Source of the DNA: Macrococcoides bohemicum
GTDB taxonomy: Bacteria > Bacillota > Bacilli > Staphylococcales > Staphylococcaceae
NCBI RefSeq assembly: GCF_042658685.1
Contig: NZ_JBHSQY010000005.1
Length of the DNA: 64,000 nt
Direction: 5' to 3' (one strand)
The position numbers and the translations under genes were made by a program. Within the stretch, counting starts at the first letter, position 1, and each line of letters opens with the position of its first letter. Shown piece by piece: positions 49,832 to 58,047 of the stretch. The notes beneath the pieces were generated by a model. That model was not told the origin of the DNA. It saw only the letters and a list, made by a program, of their open reading frames with translations, and searched no databases.

Positions 49832-50032
49832 ATATTTACTTATTATTATCCTAAAAATCTAGTCGAAAAATCTAGTATTAAACTTAAAATTTTATTTTAA
49901 TTATGTCTTAACTTATCATGTTTAGGGTATATATCTTAAAGAAAAATTTATCAAATAGTACTTGTATGTATAAATTTTCTCATTTTTTTGTTACTATATT
50001 AGTATTGAATAAAGGTGGAGGAACAATTCGCA

Positions 50033-50827
50033 ATGAAGAATTTATTGTTTTGGATTTATATCGTTTTAGCAGTAATTCTAATTGCAGTGGGTTATACATT
50101 TTGGGAAACACGTGTAACTGACTCTGAGGCTAGAGAAAAAGCAATCTCTGAGCAAAGCGATAAAGATTACTATGCTGAACAAGATAATAAGACTAAAAAA
50201 GAAGTAAAAAAAGATACAAACAAAAAACCGAATACAAATCTTTTTAAAAAGAAAACTTTCCAGTCTATCTATAACAATGCAGTTAAAGATAAGAAAGTCA
50301 TGAATATCACACTTGTGTCTACACCGTATCAAACATCTGACGAGAACACGACAGTTAAAGATGAGTTAGCATATGCTTCTGACGATCATATTAAAGTGAA
50401 TGAAGTAGAAGTATCTGGTTCTTCTTCAACAGTAAGTATCGAAAAAATTAATAAAACTAAACCTGACTTAGTCATTTTAGATGCATTAACTTTAAACGAT
50501 TTCTATGAAAATGTATCGTCAAACGACCACATCGCAAAGATTGAAAGTATCTATTCTGCAGCAGGTAACGATAATACGCCTGTAGTAATCATTGGTACAA
50601 GACCTGAATACAATGATTCTAATTTTGCTAAATATCAAAAAGCTGAAGCAGATTATTTCGGTAGTCAAAGCAATGAATTTTTCTATGTGAATCAATCTAA
50701 CAAATGGCCGAACAATAAGGCAATTGAAGATTATTACAACGTAGATGATGGTTTATTGACAGACCGTGGTGTAACAAGATGGGTAACATCAATTTCAGAT
50801 TATTTATTTAACGATAAAGTTGAATAG
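50033..50827 (+). CDS. Membrane-anchored SGNH-hydrolase-like protein
   Basis: A 264-residue protein with an N-terminal membrane helix (about 3-23, MKNLLFWIYIVLAV), then a lysine-rich linker and an extracytoplasmic domain. DLVILDALTLNDFY and PVVIIGTRPEYND follow the strand pattern of SGNH/GDSL hydrolases, though the catalytic serine block is not obvious to me. ATG 50033 follows GTGGAGGAA; a GTG six codons earlier would include that site. It is convergent with the CpsB-like gene. A role in cell-surface polymer modification is a guess. Confidence 0.6.
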   Translation: MKNLLFWIYIVLAVILIAVGYTFWETRVTDSEAREKAISEQSDKDYYAEQDNKTKKEVKKDTNKKPNTNLFKKKTFQSIYNNAVKDKKVMNITLVSTPYQTSDENTTVKDELAYASDDHIKVNEVEVSGSSSTVSIEKINKTKPDLVILDALTLNDFYENVSSNDHIAKIESIYSAAGNDNTPVVIIGTRPEYNDSNFAKYQKAEADYFGSQSNEFFYVNQSNKWPNNKAIEDYYNVDDGLLTDRGVTRWVTSISDYLFNDKVE

Positions 50828-50829
50828 TT

Positions 50830-50866
50830 AAAAGCCTGTCTCCAATGATTTTGGAGACAGGCTTTT
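50830..50866. terminator. Bidirectional terminator
   Basis: Sixteen-bp perfect arms (50830-50845 and 50851-50866) with a 5-base loop and T tract lie between the convergent SGNH-like and CpsB-like genes. Confidence 0.92.
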
Positions 50867-50875
50867 TTGTTATAT

Positions 50876-51679
50876 TTAAAATAATCCTAAAAATTTCTTC
50901 TTCTTTTTCTTAACAGGTTTCTCAATTTTATCTTTCTTCCCTACTTCAATCGGACTGACATAACGAATCGTTTCACCCTTTAACACTTTTAGGGCATTTT
51001 CTTTATACTTGTTAACTGCTTCATCACCATATTTCCAGGCAATTGCTTCATACGCTTCATTCATATAATAATTTCTTGAAGTTACATTATGAGCATCACT
51101 CGCTACTATATGAATTAAACGATGGTCCATCATCATTTCAGCACACTGCTTGCTAAATTCACCTAAATGACCACAAACAACCCCGGCAGTAACTTGAGCG
51201 AGCGCACCAAGTTCTATAAGTTCAGCCAATCTATTTGGATTTTTTTGAAGCTCAGAATTACGCTCAGGATGTGCTATGATCGGAATATATCCTTCTAAAG
51301 CCATCTTCGTAAATAATTGCTCTGTAAATATTGGTACTTCATGTGAAGGAAACTCAATTAACACATAAGGACTATCTTCAGATAAAGTTAAAGCCTGAGC
51401 ATGTTTTAAATCTTCAACAACATCTCCATAAATTCTTACTTCCTGACTGGCATGTACTTTTACAGGTATACCTTCAGCGGCAATAATTGTATTCACTTCT
51501 TCTGTTAAAGCTTTAATTTTCGGTCCAAAATTTTCGTACACACCAATTTTATGATGGGGTGTCGCAATAATATCAGTTATTCCTTCTGCATGTGCGGCTC
51601 TTGCCATATCAAGCATATCTTCTTTTGTTTGTGCACCATCATCGATACCGAATAATATATGGTTATGAATATCAATCAT
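50876..51679 (-). CDS. PHP-type tyrosine-protein phosphatase (CpsB/CapC/YwqE)
   Basis: A 267-residue metal-dependent phosphatase that in other Gram-positives dephosphorylates the BY-kinase controlling capsule export. MIDIHNHILFGIDDGAQT and IIATPHHK carry the metal-binding His/Asp residues, and IAHPERN and VASDAHN complete the site. The lysine-rich C-terminus (KKKKKFLGLF) is unusual. No BY-kinase or capsule gene is in the window, so it appears orphaned. GAGGAGAT precedes the ATG. Its promoter overlaps a Fur-box-like sequence. Confidence 0.87.
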   Translation of the reverse strand: MIDIHNHILFGIDDGAQTKEDMLDMARAAHAEGITDIIATPHHKIGVYENFGPKIKALTEEVNTIIAAEGIPVKVHASQEVRIYGDVVEDLKHAQALTLSEDSPYVLIEFPSHEVPIFTEQLFTKMALEGYIPIIAHPERNSELQKNPNRLAELIELGALAQVTAGVVCGHLGEFSKQCAEMMMDHRLIHIVASDAHNVTSRNYYMNEAYEAIAWKYGDEAVNKYKENALKVLKGETIRYVSPIEVGKKDKIEKPVKKKKKKFLGLF

Positions 51680-51714
51680 TCTATTTATCTCCTCGTCCTA
51701 AGTTCATTAAAATA

Positions 51715-51742
51715 ATAGTATCAATTTGATAATAATTGTCAA
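51715..51742 (-). promoter_or_regulatory. CpsB-like gene promoter with Fur-box-like operator
   Basis: On the minus strand TTGACA (51737-51742) and TACTAT (51715-51720) are 16 bp apart. TGATAATAATTGTCA at 51727-51741 (plus strand) matches the 7-1-7 Fur consensus TGATAATNATTATCA at all but one defined position and covers the -35 and spacer, so iron-dependent repression is plausible. Confidence 0.55.
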
Positions 51743-51791
51743 TTATTTTATGACTGTTAATTATTACACCTTACTATCATTGTATTATAAA

Positions 51792-51831
51792 AGCTCTAAA
51801 GATAGGCACATATTGTCCTATATCTAGAGCT
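51792..51831 (-). terminator. Probable terminator of the gat operon
   Basis: Arms AGCTCTA (51792-51798) and TAGAGCT (51825-51831), extended by an ATAGG/CCTAT pair, are followed on the minus strand by TTTTATAATA. It lies 13 bp beyond the gatB stop. Confidence 0.65.
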
Positions 51832-51844
51832 GATAATACATATA

Positions 51845-53272
51845 TTAACGTTTTTCTAATTCTTCTTTAAGAATTTTGTTAACCATTTGTGGGTTAGCTT
51901 GTCCTTTAGAAATTTTCATAATTTGACCAACTAAGAATCCTGTCGCTTTGCCTTTACCATTCTTAAAGTCTTCAATCGATTGTGGATTGTTATCTAAAGC
52001 TTCAGTAACGAATGCTTTTAATTGCTCAGGATCAGAAATTTGAACTAATCCTTGTTCTTCCATAATCACTTTCGGTGCTTTTCCACTTTCAACCGTTTCA
52101 GCGAATACTTTCTTCGCGATCTTAGAAGAAATTGTACCTTCTGCAAGTAATTTCACCATTTCAGCTAAGTTTTCTGGTGTTAATTTTGTATCATGTAAAT
52201 CCTTTTGATTTTTGTTTAAATATTCGTTTACGCCACCCATTAACCAGTTTGAAGAAAGTTTAGCGTCTGCATCTAAAGCAATCATTGCTTCGAAGAAATC
52301 AGACATTTCTTTCGTTAATGTTAATACGTGTGCATCATATGCAGGTAATCCGTATTCTGAAACATATTTCTCTTTACGTACATCAGGAAGTTCTGGAATA
52401 GACGCACGTACGCGTTCTTTCCATGCTTCATCAATGAATAAAGGAACTAAATCAGGTTCAGGGAAGTAACGATAATCATCTGAACCTTCTTTAACACGCA
52501 TAAGAATTGTTTTACCAGTAGATTCATCAAAACGACGTGTTTCCTGAAGAATTTCGCCACCATTTAGTAAAACTTCTTCCTGACGTTTCACTTCATGCTC
52601 TAATCCTTTTTTAACGTAAGAGAATGAGTTTAAGTTTTTAAGCTCTGCTTTCGTACCGAATTTCTCTTGACCAACTGGACGAAGTGAAATGTTTGCATCG
52701 CAACGAAGTGATCCTTCTTCCATACGTACGTCAGATACACCTGTGTATTGGATGATTGCTTTTAACTTCTCTAAGTAAGCATATGCCTCTTCTGGTGTGC
52801 GGATATCTGGTTCAGATACGATTTCAACTAACGGTGTACCTTGACGATTTAAATCGACTAATGAATAACCGTCTTTATGGCTTAATTTACCAGCATCTTC
52901 TTCCATATGAAGACGTGTAATACCGATACGTTTCGTTTCACCTTTTACTTCGATATCAATATATCCATTCTCACCAATCGGCTCATCAAATTGTGAGATT
53001 TGGTAAGCTTTCGGATTATCTGGATAAAAGTAGTTTTTACGGTCAAATTTCGTAGAAGTTCTAACATCCATATTTAAAGCCATAGCAGCTCTCATTGCCC
53101 AGTCTACAGCTGTTTTATTCACAACAGGTAATACACCTGGATATCCCAAGTCAATCACGTTAACATTTGTGTTCGGTTCTGCTCCGAAATGTGCAGGAGA
53201 AGCCGAAAACATTTTTGATTCTGTTTTAAGTTCTACATGGACCTCAAGTCCGATTACTGTTTCAAAATGCAT
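51845..53272 (-). CDS. gatB: Aspartyl/glutamyl-tRNA amidotransferase subunit B
   Basis: GatB binds the mischarged Glu-tRNA(Gln), phosphorylates it and receives ammonia from GatA. MHFETVIGLEVHVELKTESKMFS is the highly conserved opening; YFYPDNPKAYQISQ and RLHMEEDAGK follow. The C-terminal YqeY-like tail (about 330-475) binds tRNA. Length (475 aa) is identical to that of the S. aureus enzyme. It follows gatA by 12 bp. Confidence 0.96.
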   Translation of the reverse strand: MHFETVIGLEVHVELKTESKMFSASPAHFGAEPNTNVNVIDLGYPGVLPVVNKTAVDWAMRAAMALNMDVRTSTKFDRKNYFYPDNPKAYQISQFDEPIGENGYIDIEVKGETKRIGITRLHMEEDAGKLSHKDGYSLVDLNRQGTPLVEIVSEPDIRTPEEAYAYLEKLKAIIQYTGVSDVRMEEGSLRCDANISLRPVGQEKFGTKAELKNLNSFSYVKKGLEHEVKRQEEVLLNGGEILQETRRFDESTGKTILMRVKEGSDDYRYFPEPDLVPLFIDEAWKERVRASIPELPDVRKEKYVSEYGLPAYDAHVLTLTKEMSDFFEAMIALDADAKLSSNWLMGGVNEYLNKNQKDLHDTKLTPENLAEMVKLLAEGTISSKIAKKVFAETVESGKAPKVIMEEQGLVQISDPEQLKAFVTEALDNNPQSIEDFKNGKGKATGFLVGQIMKISKGQANPQMVNKILKEELEKR

Positions 53273-53284
53273 AGTATATTCTCC

Positions 53285-54730
53285 TTATAATGATTGATAA
53301 CGTTCAGACATATTAAATACTTGCTCGTAGTTATATGCAACGTTGTATAATGTTTTCTCATCGAACGGCTTACCGATTAACTGTAAACCGATTGGACGTC
53401 CATTTGCTTCACCACATGGTACAGAAATTGAAGGTAATCCTGCTAAGTTAATTGGAATTGTTAAGATATCATTAGCATACATTGTTAATGGATCATTGAT
53501 TTGAGCACCGATATCGAATGCAACAGTTGGTGCAGTAGGTCCAACAATAACATCATATTCTGCAAATACGCGTTCAAAGTCCTGTTTAATTAACGTACGG
53601 ACTTTTTGAGCTTTTTTATAATAAGCATCGTAGTAACCAGAACTTAAAGCATACGTTCCTAACATAATACGACGTTTCACTTCATCGCCGAAACCTTCCT
53701 GACGCGTCTTTTTGTATAACTCTTCTAAGTTTTTAGCACCTTCTGCCTGATAACCATAGCGAATACCATCGAAACGCGCTAAGTTCGCTGACGCTTCACT
53801 AGAAGAAAGAATATAGTACGTTGCTACACCATATTTAGAATTTGGTAACGAAACTTCTGAAATTTCAGCACCCATTTTTTCTAATGCTTTAATCGCATTC
53901 TGAACTGAAGTACGCACCTCTTCAGATACACCTTCTCCTAAATATTCTTTTGGTACTGCAACACGTAATCCTTTAATGTCCTTTTCAATATTAGAAGAAA
54001 AGTCAACATCTTCTACCGGTGCACTTGTAGAGTCCATATTGTCGTGTCCAGAAATAATTTCTAATACTTTTGCATTATCCTTAACATTTCTTGTAATCGG
54101 TCCGATTTGATCTAAAGAAGATGCAAATGCCACTAAACCATAACGTGATACGCGGCCATATGTTGGTTTCATACCGACAACACCACAGTATGATGCTGGC
54201 TGACGAATTGATCCACCAGTATCACTACCTAAAGAAAATGGTACTAAACTAGCTGCAACAGCAGCAGCAGATCCACCTGAAGAACCACCAGGTACTGCAG
54301 AATGATCAAACGGATTGACAGTTTTCTTATAGAATGAGTTTTCAGTTGATCCGCCCATTGCAAACTCATCCATATTTAATTTTCCGACAACAATACCATT
54401 TTCCGCATTTAACTTATTCATAACTGTCGCATCATAAACCGGATTAAAACCTGTTAAGATTTTTGACGCACAAGTCGTTTCTAGATCTTTTGTCACGATG
54501 TTATCTTTAATACCCATCGGAATTCCGAAAAGTTTACCTGTAGGTTCCTGATTATCCATCGCTTTCGCTTTATCCATAGCAACAGCTTCATCTAATGCTA
54601 AGAAAGAATTGATTGTTGCATCAGTTTGTTTAATATTTTTAAATGTTTCTTCAATTAATTCAGAAGGTTTTACTTTTTTCTCTTGAATCAATTTCGTTAA
54701 ATTTTCTATAGATTCATATCTTAATGACAT
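53285..54730 (-). CDS. gatA: Aspartyl/glutamyl-tRNA amidotransferase subunit A
   Basis: The glutaminase subunit, an amidase-signature enzyme. GIKDNI holds the catalytic lysine, and PGGSSGGSAAAVAASLVPFSLGSDTGGSIRQPA holds the cis-Ser and nucleophilic Ser. Length (481 aa) is normal. The gene starts 3 bp after the gatC stop with ACGGAGGAG upstream. Together the three subunits make Gln-tRNA(Gln) in organisms lacking GlnRS. Confidence 0.96.
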   Translation of the reverse strand: MSLRYESIENLTKLIQEKKVKPSELIEETFKNIKQTDATINSFLALDEAVAMDKAKAMDNQEPTGKLFGIPMGIKDNIVTKDLETTCASKILTGFNPVYDATVMNKLNAENGIVVGKLNMDEFAMGGSTENSFYKKTVNPFDHSAVPGGSSGGSAAAVAASLVPFSLGSDTGGSIRQPASYCGVVGMKPTYGRVSRYGLVAFASSLDQIGPITRNVKDNAKVLEIISGHDNMDSTSAPVEDVDFSSNIEKDIKGLRVAVPKEYLGEGVSEEVRTSVQNAIKALEKMGAEISEVSLPNSKYGVATYYILSSSEASANLARFDGIRYGYQAEGAKNLEELYKKTRQEGFGDEVKRRIMLGTYALSSGYYDAYYKKAQKVRTLIKQDFERVFAEYDVIVGPTAPTVAFDIGAQINDPLTMYANDILTIPINLAGLPSISVPCGEANGRPIGLQLIGKPFDEKTLYNVAYNYEQVFNMSERYQSL

Positions 54731-54733
54731 TTG

Positions 54734-55033
54734 TTATTCTCCTCCGTCTAAAATCGATGGTACTTTAAATTGACCTGCTTCTGTACTACGCGCATTTCTT
54801 AAAATTTCTTCTTGTGTTAAACTCTTTTCTGCAACATCTTCACGCAATACATTTTGAAGATCTAATACATGGAATGTTGGCTCAACATTTTCTGTATCTA
54901 CTTCTTCTAATTGGTCTGCAAAGTTAAGAATCGCTTCTAATTGAGAGCTGAACTTTGCTGCTTCTTCTTCAGTAATTTCCAGACGTGCTAAATGTGCAAC
55001 GTGCTTTACCTGCTCGTTCGTTACGTTTGACAT
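54734..55033 (-). CDS. gatC: Aspartyl/glutamyl-tRNA amidotransferase subunit C
   Basis: A 99-residue helical subunit that stabilises GatA-GatB. VKHVAHLARLEITEEEAAKF and the C-terminal LREDVAEKSLTQEEILRNA are characteristic. ATG 55033 (MSNVTNEQ) follows TCAGGAGGA; an ATG 15 codons further upstream is not supported. First gene of the gatCAB operon, divergent from putP. Confidence 0.95.
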   Translation of the reverse strand: MSNVTNEQVKHVAHLARLEITEEEAAKFSSQLEAILNFADQLEEVDTENVEPTFHVLDLQNVLREDVAEKSLTQEEILRNARSTEAGQFKVPSILDGGE

Positions 55034-55116
55034 GAATATATTCCTCCTGAACTTTATATCATCCTTAGATTTTATCAAATTTTTTAAGAAAAATCTAAAG
55101 TTATTAAAAATTATCT

Positions 55117-55144
55117 TTGAAAACGCTTTAAAAGGACTTATAAT
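55117..55144 (+). promoter_or_regulatory. putP promoter with cre site
   Basis: TTGAAA (55117-55122) and TATAAT (55139-55144) are 16 bp apart. TGAAAACGCTTTAA at 55118-55131 matches the CcpA cre consensus TGWAANCGNTNWCA at 13 of 14 positions and overlaps the -35, predicting repression by preferred carbon sources. Confidence 0.7.
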
Positions 55145-55200
55145 AAAGTGTACAAAATATTCTGATTTAATGTATTAAAGGGATAAAAGGGGGATAAATA

Positions 55201-56730
55201 ATGTTTTTATTAGGAAATACGTTTCAAAACGTAAAAATTGAAGCAACATGGATGACCTATGTCATGATTGCTGTGTACTTCTTCATCTTGCTTGGCATCG
55301 GATACTATGCCTACAAGCAATCAACAAGCACGCTGGATGAGTATATGCTTGGTGGTCGTAATCTTGGTGCTTTAGTTACAGCGTTATCAGCAGGCGCTGC
55401 TGATATGAGTGGATGGATGCTGATGGGATTACCTGGATCTGTTTACTCAACAGGTATTTCAGCAGCATGGATTGCAATCGGGTTAACGTTCGGAGCATGG
55501 CTTAACTACATTTTAGTTGCACCACGTTTACGTGTTTACACAGAACTTACAGATAATGCAATTACCATTCCAGATTTCTTTGAAAAACGTGTTAGTGACC
55601 ATACACGTATCTTAAAGATAATTTCAGGATTAGTAATCATCGTCTTCTTCACATTATATACACATGCTGGAATGGTATCAGGTGGCGTATTATTTGAAAG
55701 TGCATTTGGATTAAATTATCATGTCGGGTTAATTTTAACGGCAGGTATCGTAATTCTGTATACATTGTTCGGTGGATATTTAGCAGTATCTTTAACTGAC
55801 TTCTTCCAAGGGGTTATCATGTTAATCGCTTTAGTATTAGTTCCGATCGTAGCGATTATGAAATTAAATGGATTAGAAGTATTTGATACAGTTGTTGAAT
55901 TAAAACCAACTAACTTAGACATCTTTAAAGGAACAACAACAGTAGGTATTATTTCGTTACTTGCTTGGGGATTAGGATATTTTGGACAACCACATATTAT
56001 CGTAAGATTTATGTCAATTAAGTCTCATAGAATGTTACCAGCAGCACGAAGAATCGGTATCTCATGGATGGCTGCTTCATTGATTGGTGCTGTCGTTACA
56101 GGTCTTGTTGGTATCGCATTCATCAATGAATCAGGTACAAAATTAGAAAACCCTGAAACAATTTTCGTAGTGATGAGTCAAGTGCTCTTCCACCCGTTAA
56201 TTGCAGGATTCTTCTTAGCAGCTATTTTAGCGGCCATTATGAGTACGATTTCTTCTCAGTTACTTGTAACAAGTTCAGCTTTAACACAAGACTTTTATAT
56301 GTTATTCACGAAATCTAGTTTACAGGATACAAGTCGTGAGAAAGAATTCGTTTTAGTTGGAAGAATTTCTGTATTGCTTGTAGCAGTAGTCGCTGGTGCG
56401 ATTGCATGGAGCCCAAATGATACAATCTTAAACTTAGTCGGTAATGCATGGGCTGGATTTGGTGCTGCATTCGGACCACTTGTATTGTTATCCTTATACT
56501 GGAAAGGCTTAACGAAACATGGTGCAATTACAGGTATGGTATTAGGTTCAATTACCGTAATCTTCTGGATCTTCATGAAATCTCATGGCGGCATCTTCGA
56601 ATATTATGAAATCATTCCTGGATTTATCATCAGCTTAGTTTCTACTGTATTAGTGTCTCTGATGACACCAAAGCCAGAACAACGTATTATTGATGAATTT
56701 GATGAAATGAAACGTATTGTTAGAAGTTAA
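55201..56730 (+). CDS. putP: Sodium/proline symporter PutP
   Basis: A 509-residue member of the sodium/solute symporter family with about 13 helices, used for proline uptake and osmoprotection. LGGRNLGALVTALSAGAADMSGWMLMGLPG near residue 50 and LTDFFQGVIML are family signatures, including sodium-site residues. Length matches S. aureus PutP (512 aa). AAAGGGGGATAA precedes the ATG. It is controlled by a probable CcpA site. Confidence 0.94.
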   Translation: MFLLGNTFQNVKIEATWMTYVMIAVYFFILLGIGYYAYKQSTSTLDEYMLGGRNLGALVTALSAGAADMSGWMLMGLPGSVYSTGISAAWIAIGLTFGAWLNYILVAPRLRVYTELTDNAITIPDFFEKRVSDHTRILKIISGLVIIVFFTLYTHAGMVSGGVLFESAFGLNYHVGLILTAGIVILYTLFGGYLAVSLTDFFQGVIMLIALVLVPIVAIMKLNGLEVFDTVVELKPTNLDIFKGTTTVGIISLLAWGLGYFGQPHIIVRFMSIKSHRMLPAARRIGISWMAASLIGAVVTGLVGIAFINESGTKLENPETIFVVMSQVLFHPLIAGFFLAAILAAIMSTISSQLLVTSSALTQDFYMLFTKSSLQDTSREKEFVLVGRISVLLVAVVAGAIAWSPNDTILNLVGNAWAGFGAAFGPLVLLSLYWKGLTKHGAITGMVLGSITVIFWIFMKSHGGIFEYYEIIPGFIISLVSTVLVSLMTPKPEQRIIDEFDEMKRIVRS

Positions 56731-56804
56731 TCATTATATTTTTATATGAAAGTGACCTCAGATTTATTTTGAAGACACTTACCCTTCCTAAAATCATTTC
56801 ACAC

Positions 56805-56844
56805 AAAAAGCCATTCAATACACTTTCGTATTGAATGGCTTTTT
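56805..56844. terminator. Bidirectional terminator
   Basis: Seventeen-bp perfect arms (56805-56821 and 56828-56844) with a 6-base loop and T tract separate the convergent putP and camS genes. Confidence 0.92.
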
Positions 56845-56849
56845 TAAAT

Positions 56850-58028
56850 TTACTGACGATATACATGAATCGTCGGTTCTTTAGCACCTTTATTTTTCAC
56901 GATTAACGCAAGTGGTTTATCGTTATCTACGATAGAGATTTCTAAATTATCAACTTGACTGAAATTCTTCATTGCTAGGTCTGCAATATATTGTGTAACA
57001 CCTACCACCTCTGCTTTACCAAAGTAGTCTAATGGCACATTAATATTCAGCTCTTTAATCGAATCGTTGACAAAATAACCTGTTCCTATTGATTGCGTAA
57101 AGTTTGGAAAATACGTTTGTAGCTGATCGTTAAATTGTTTATAATCATTATTTAATTTCTCATTTAATTTATCTGCATCAGCTGAAGGTAACAATACATA
57201 CTTTTCATTTATAGACTTCCATTTTCCAATCTTCTTACTGCTTTCCTCACTTACAGCATAAGAGACAAAATTCCCTGGAGTAATACTTTCTGATGATGAT
57301 TGTATAAAGATTGCAAACGTAATCGGAATATCCTTTAATTCCTGTTTCACACGTAAGCGAGATAGTATCTCATCTGCCATTGCTTTCCCTTTTTTCTCAA
57401 CTTCTTTTTTATCTAAATTTTCACTATACACTTCACCATATGCTTCTTTTTGATAGTAGTAAACACTATTCATCGCAAGGCCGATTGTCATACCGGAAAT
57501 TCTCTTACGTTTTGCGTCTGATTCCGTAAAGAAGTCCTGTTCAATAATATGCGATAAATAAGCTGGCGATTCTTTTGCAATCTTCGTTGGATCTGTTTCA
57601 CCTTTATGCGATGGATTTAAACCGAAGTTGGCATATGCATTTTTTTCGATACGTTCATCCTTGTCCATCTTGTCTATTTCAGTTTTTGTATATTGTGGTT
57701 CCAGATAACTTTCTACAGCACTTTTTGTCAGTAATTGGCCATCGCGATACAAATACTCATCAGGAGAAAAAATCTTCTTACTGATACGTAATAAACCTGT
57801 TTCAAATGCTTCTCCATTGTAGCTGCTAGACATATTTGTACTTGTTAATCCACGTGCCTGACTTTCTTTAAACGGTAATAACGTTCTAAAATAGTCATTT
57901 GAAATTTGAATATCAGTAGCAATTTGCTTTTCTTCTTTTTCTTTATTCTGATCATTGGTTGTCGTTGCAGAATTCGAACAACTTGCTAATATAAGTGTCG
58001 ATAATACTAAATAGCCTAAACGTTTCAT
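56850..58028 (-). CDS. camS: CamS-family lipoprotein (pheromone precursor)
   Basis: A 392-residue exported lipoprotein. The signal peptide MKRLGYLVLSTLILAS ends at the lipobox cysteine C17 (LASC). In S. aureus CamS the signal peptide also yields a heptapeptide related to the enterococcal pheromone cAM373; the seven residues before the cysteine here are STLILAS. The mature protein has the Staphylococcus CamS layout. It follows ligA by 19 bp, the last gene of the pcrB-pcrA-ligA-camS run. Confidence 0.9.
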   Translation of the reverse strand: MKRLGYLVLSTLILASCSNSATTTNDQNKEKEEKQIATDIQISNDYFRTLLPFKESQARGLTSTNMSSSYNGEAFETGLLRISKKIFSPDEYLYRDGQLLTKSAVESYLEPQYTKTEIDKMDKDERIEKNAYANFGLNPSHKGETDPTKIAKESPAYLSHIIEQDFFTESDAKRKRISGMTIGLAMNSVYYYQKEAYGEVYSENLDKKEVEKKGKAMADEILSRLRVKQELKDIPITFAIFIQSSSESITPGNFVSYAVSEESSKKIGKWKSINEKYVLLPSADADKLNEKLNNDYKQFNDQLQTYFPNFTQSIGTGYFVNDSIKELNINVPLDYFGKAEVVGVTQYIADLAMKNFSQVDNLEISIVDNDKPLALIVKNKGAKEPTIHVYRQ

Positions 58029-58047
58029 CTTTTTCTCCTAACTATTA

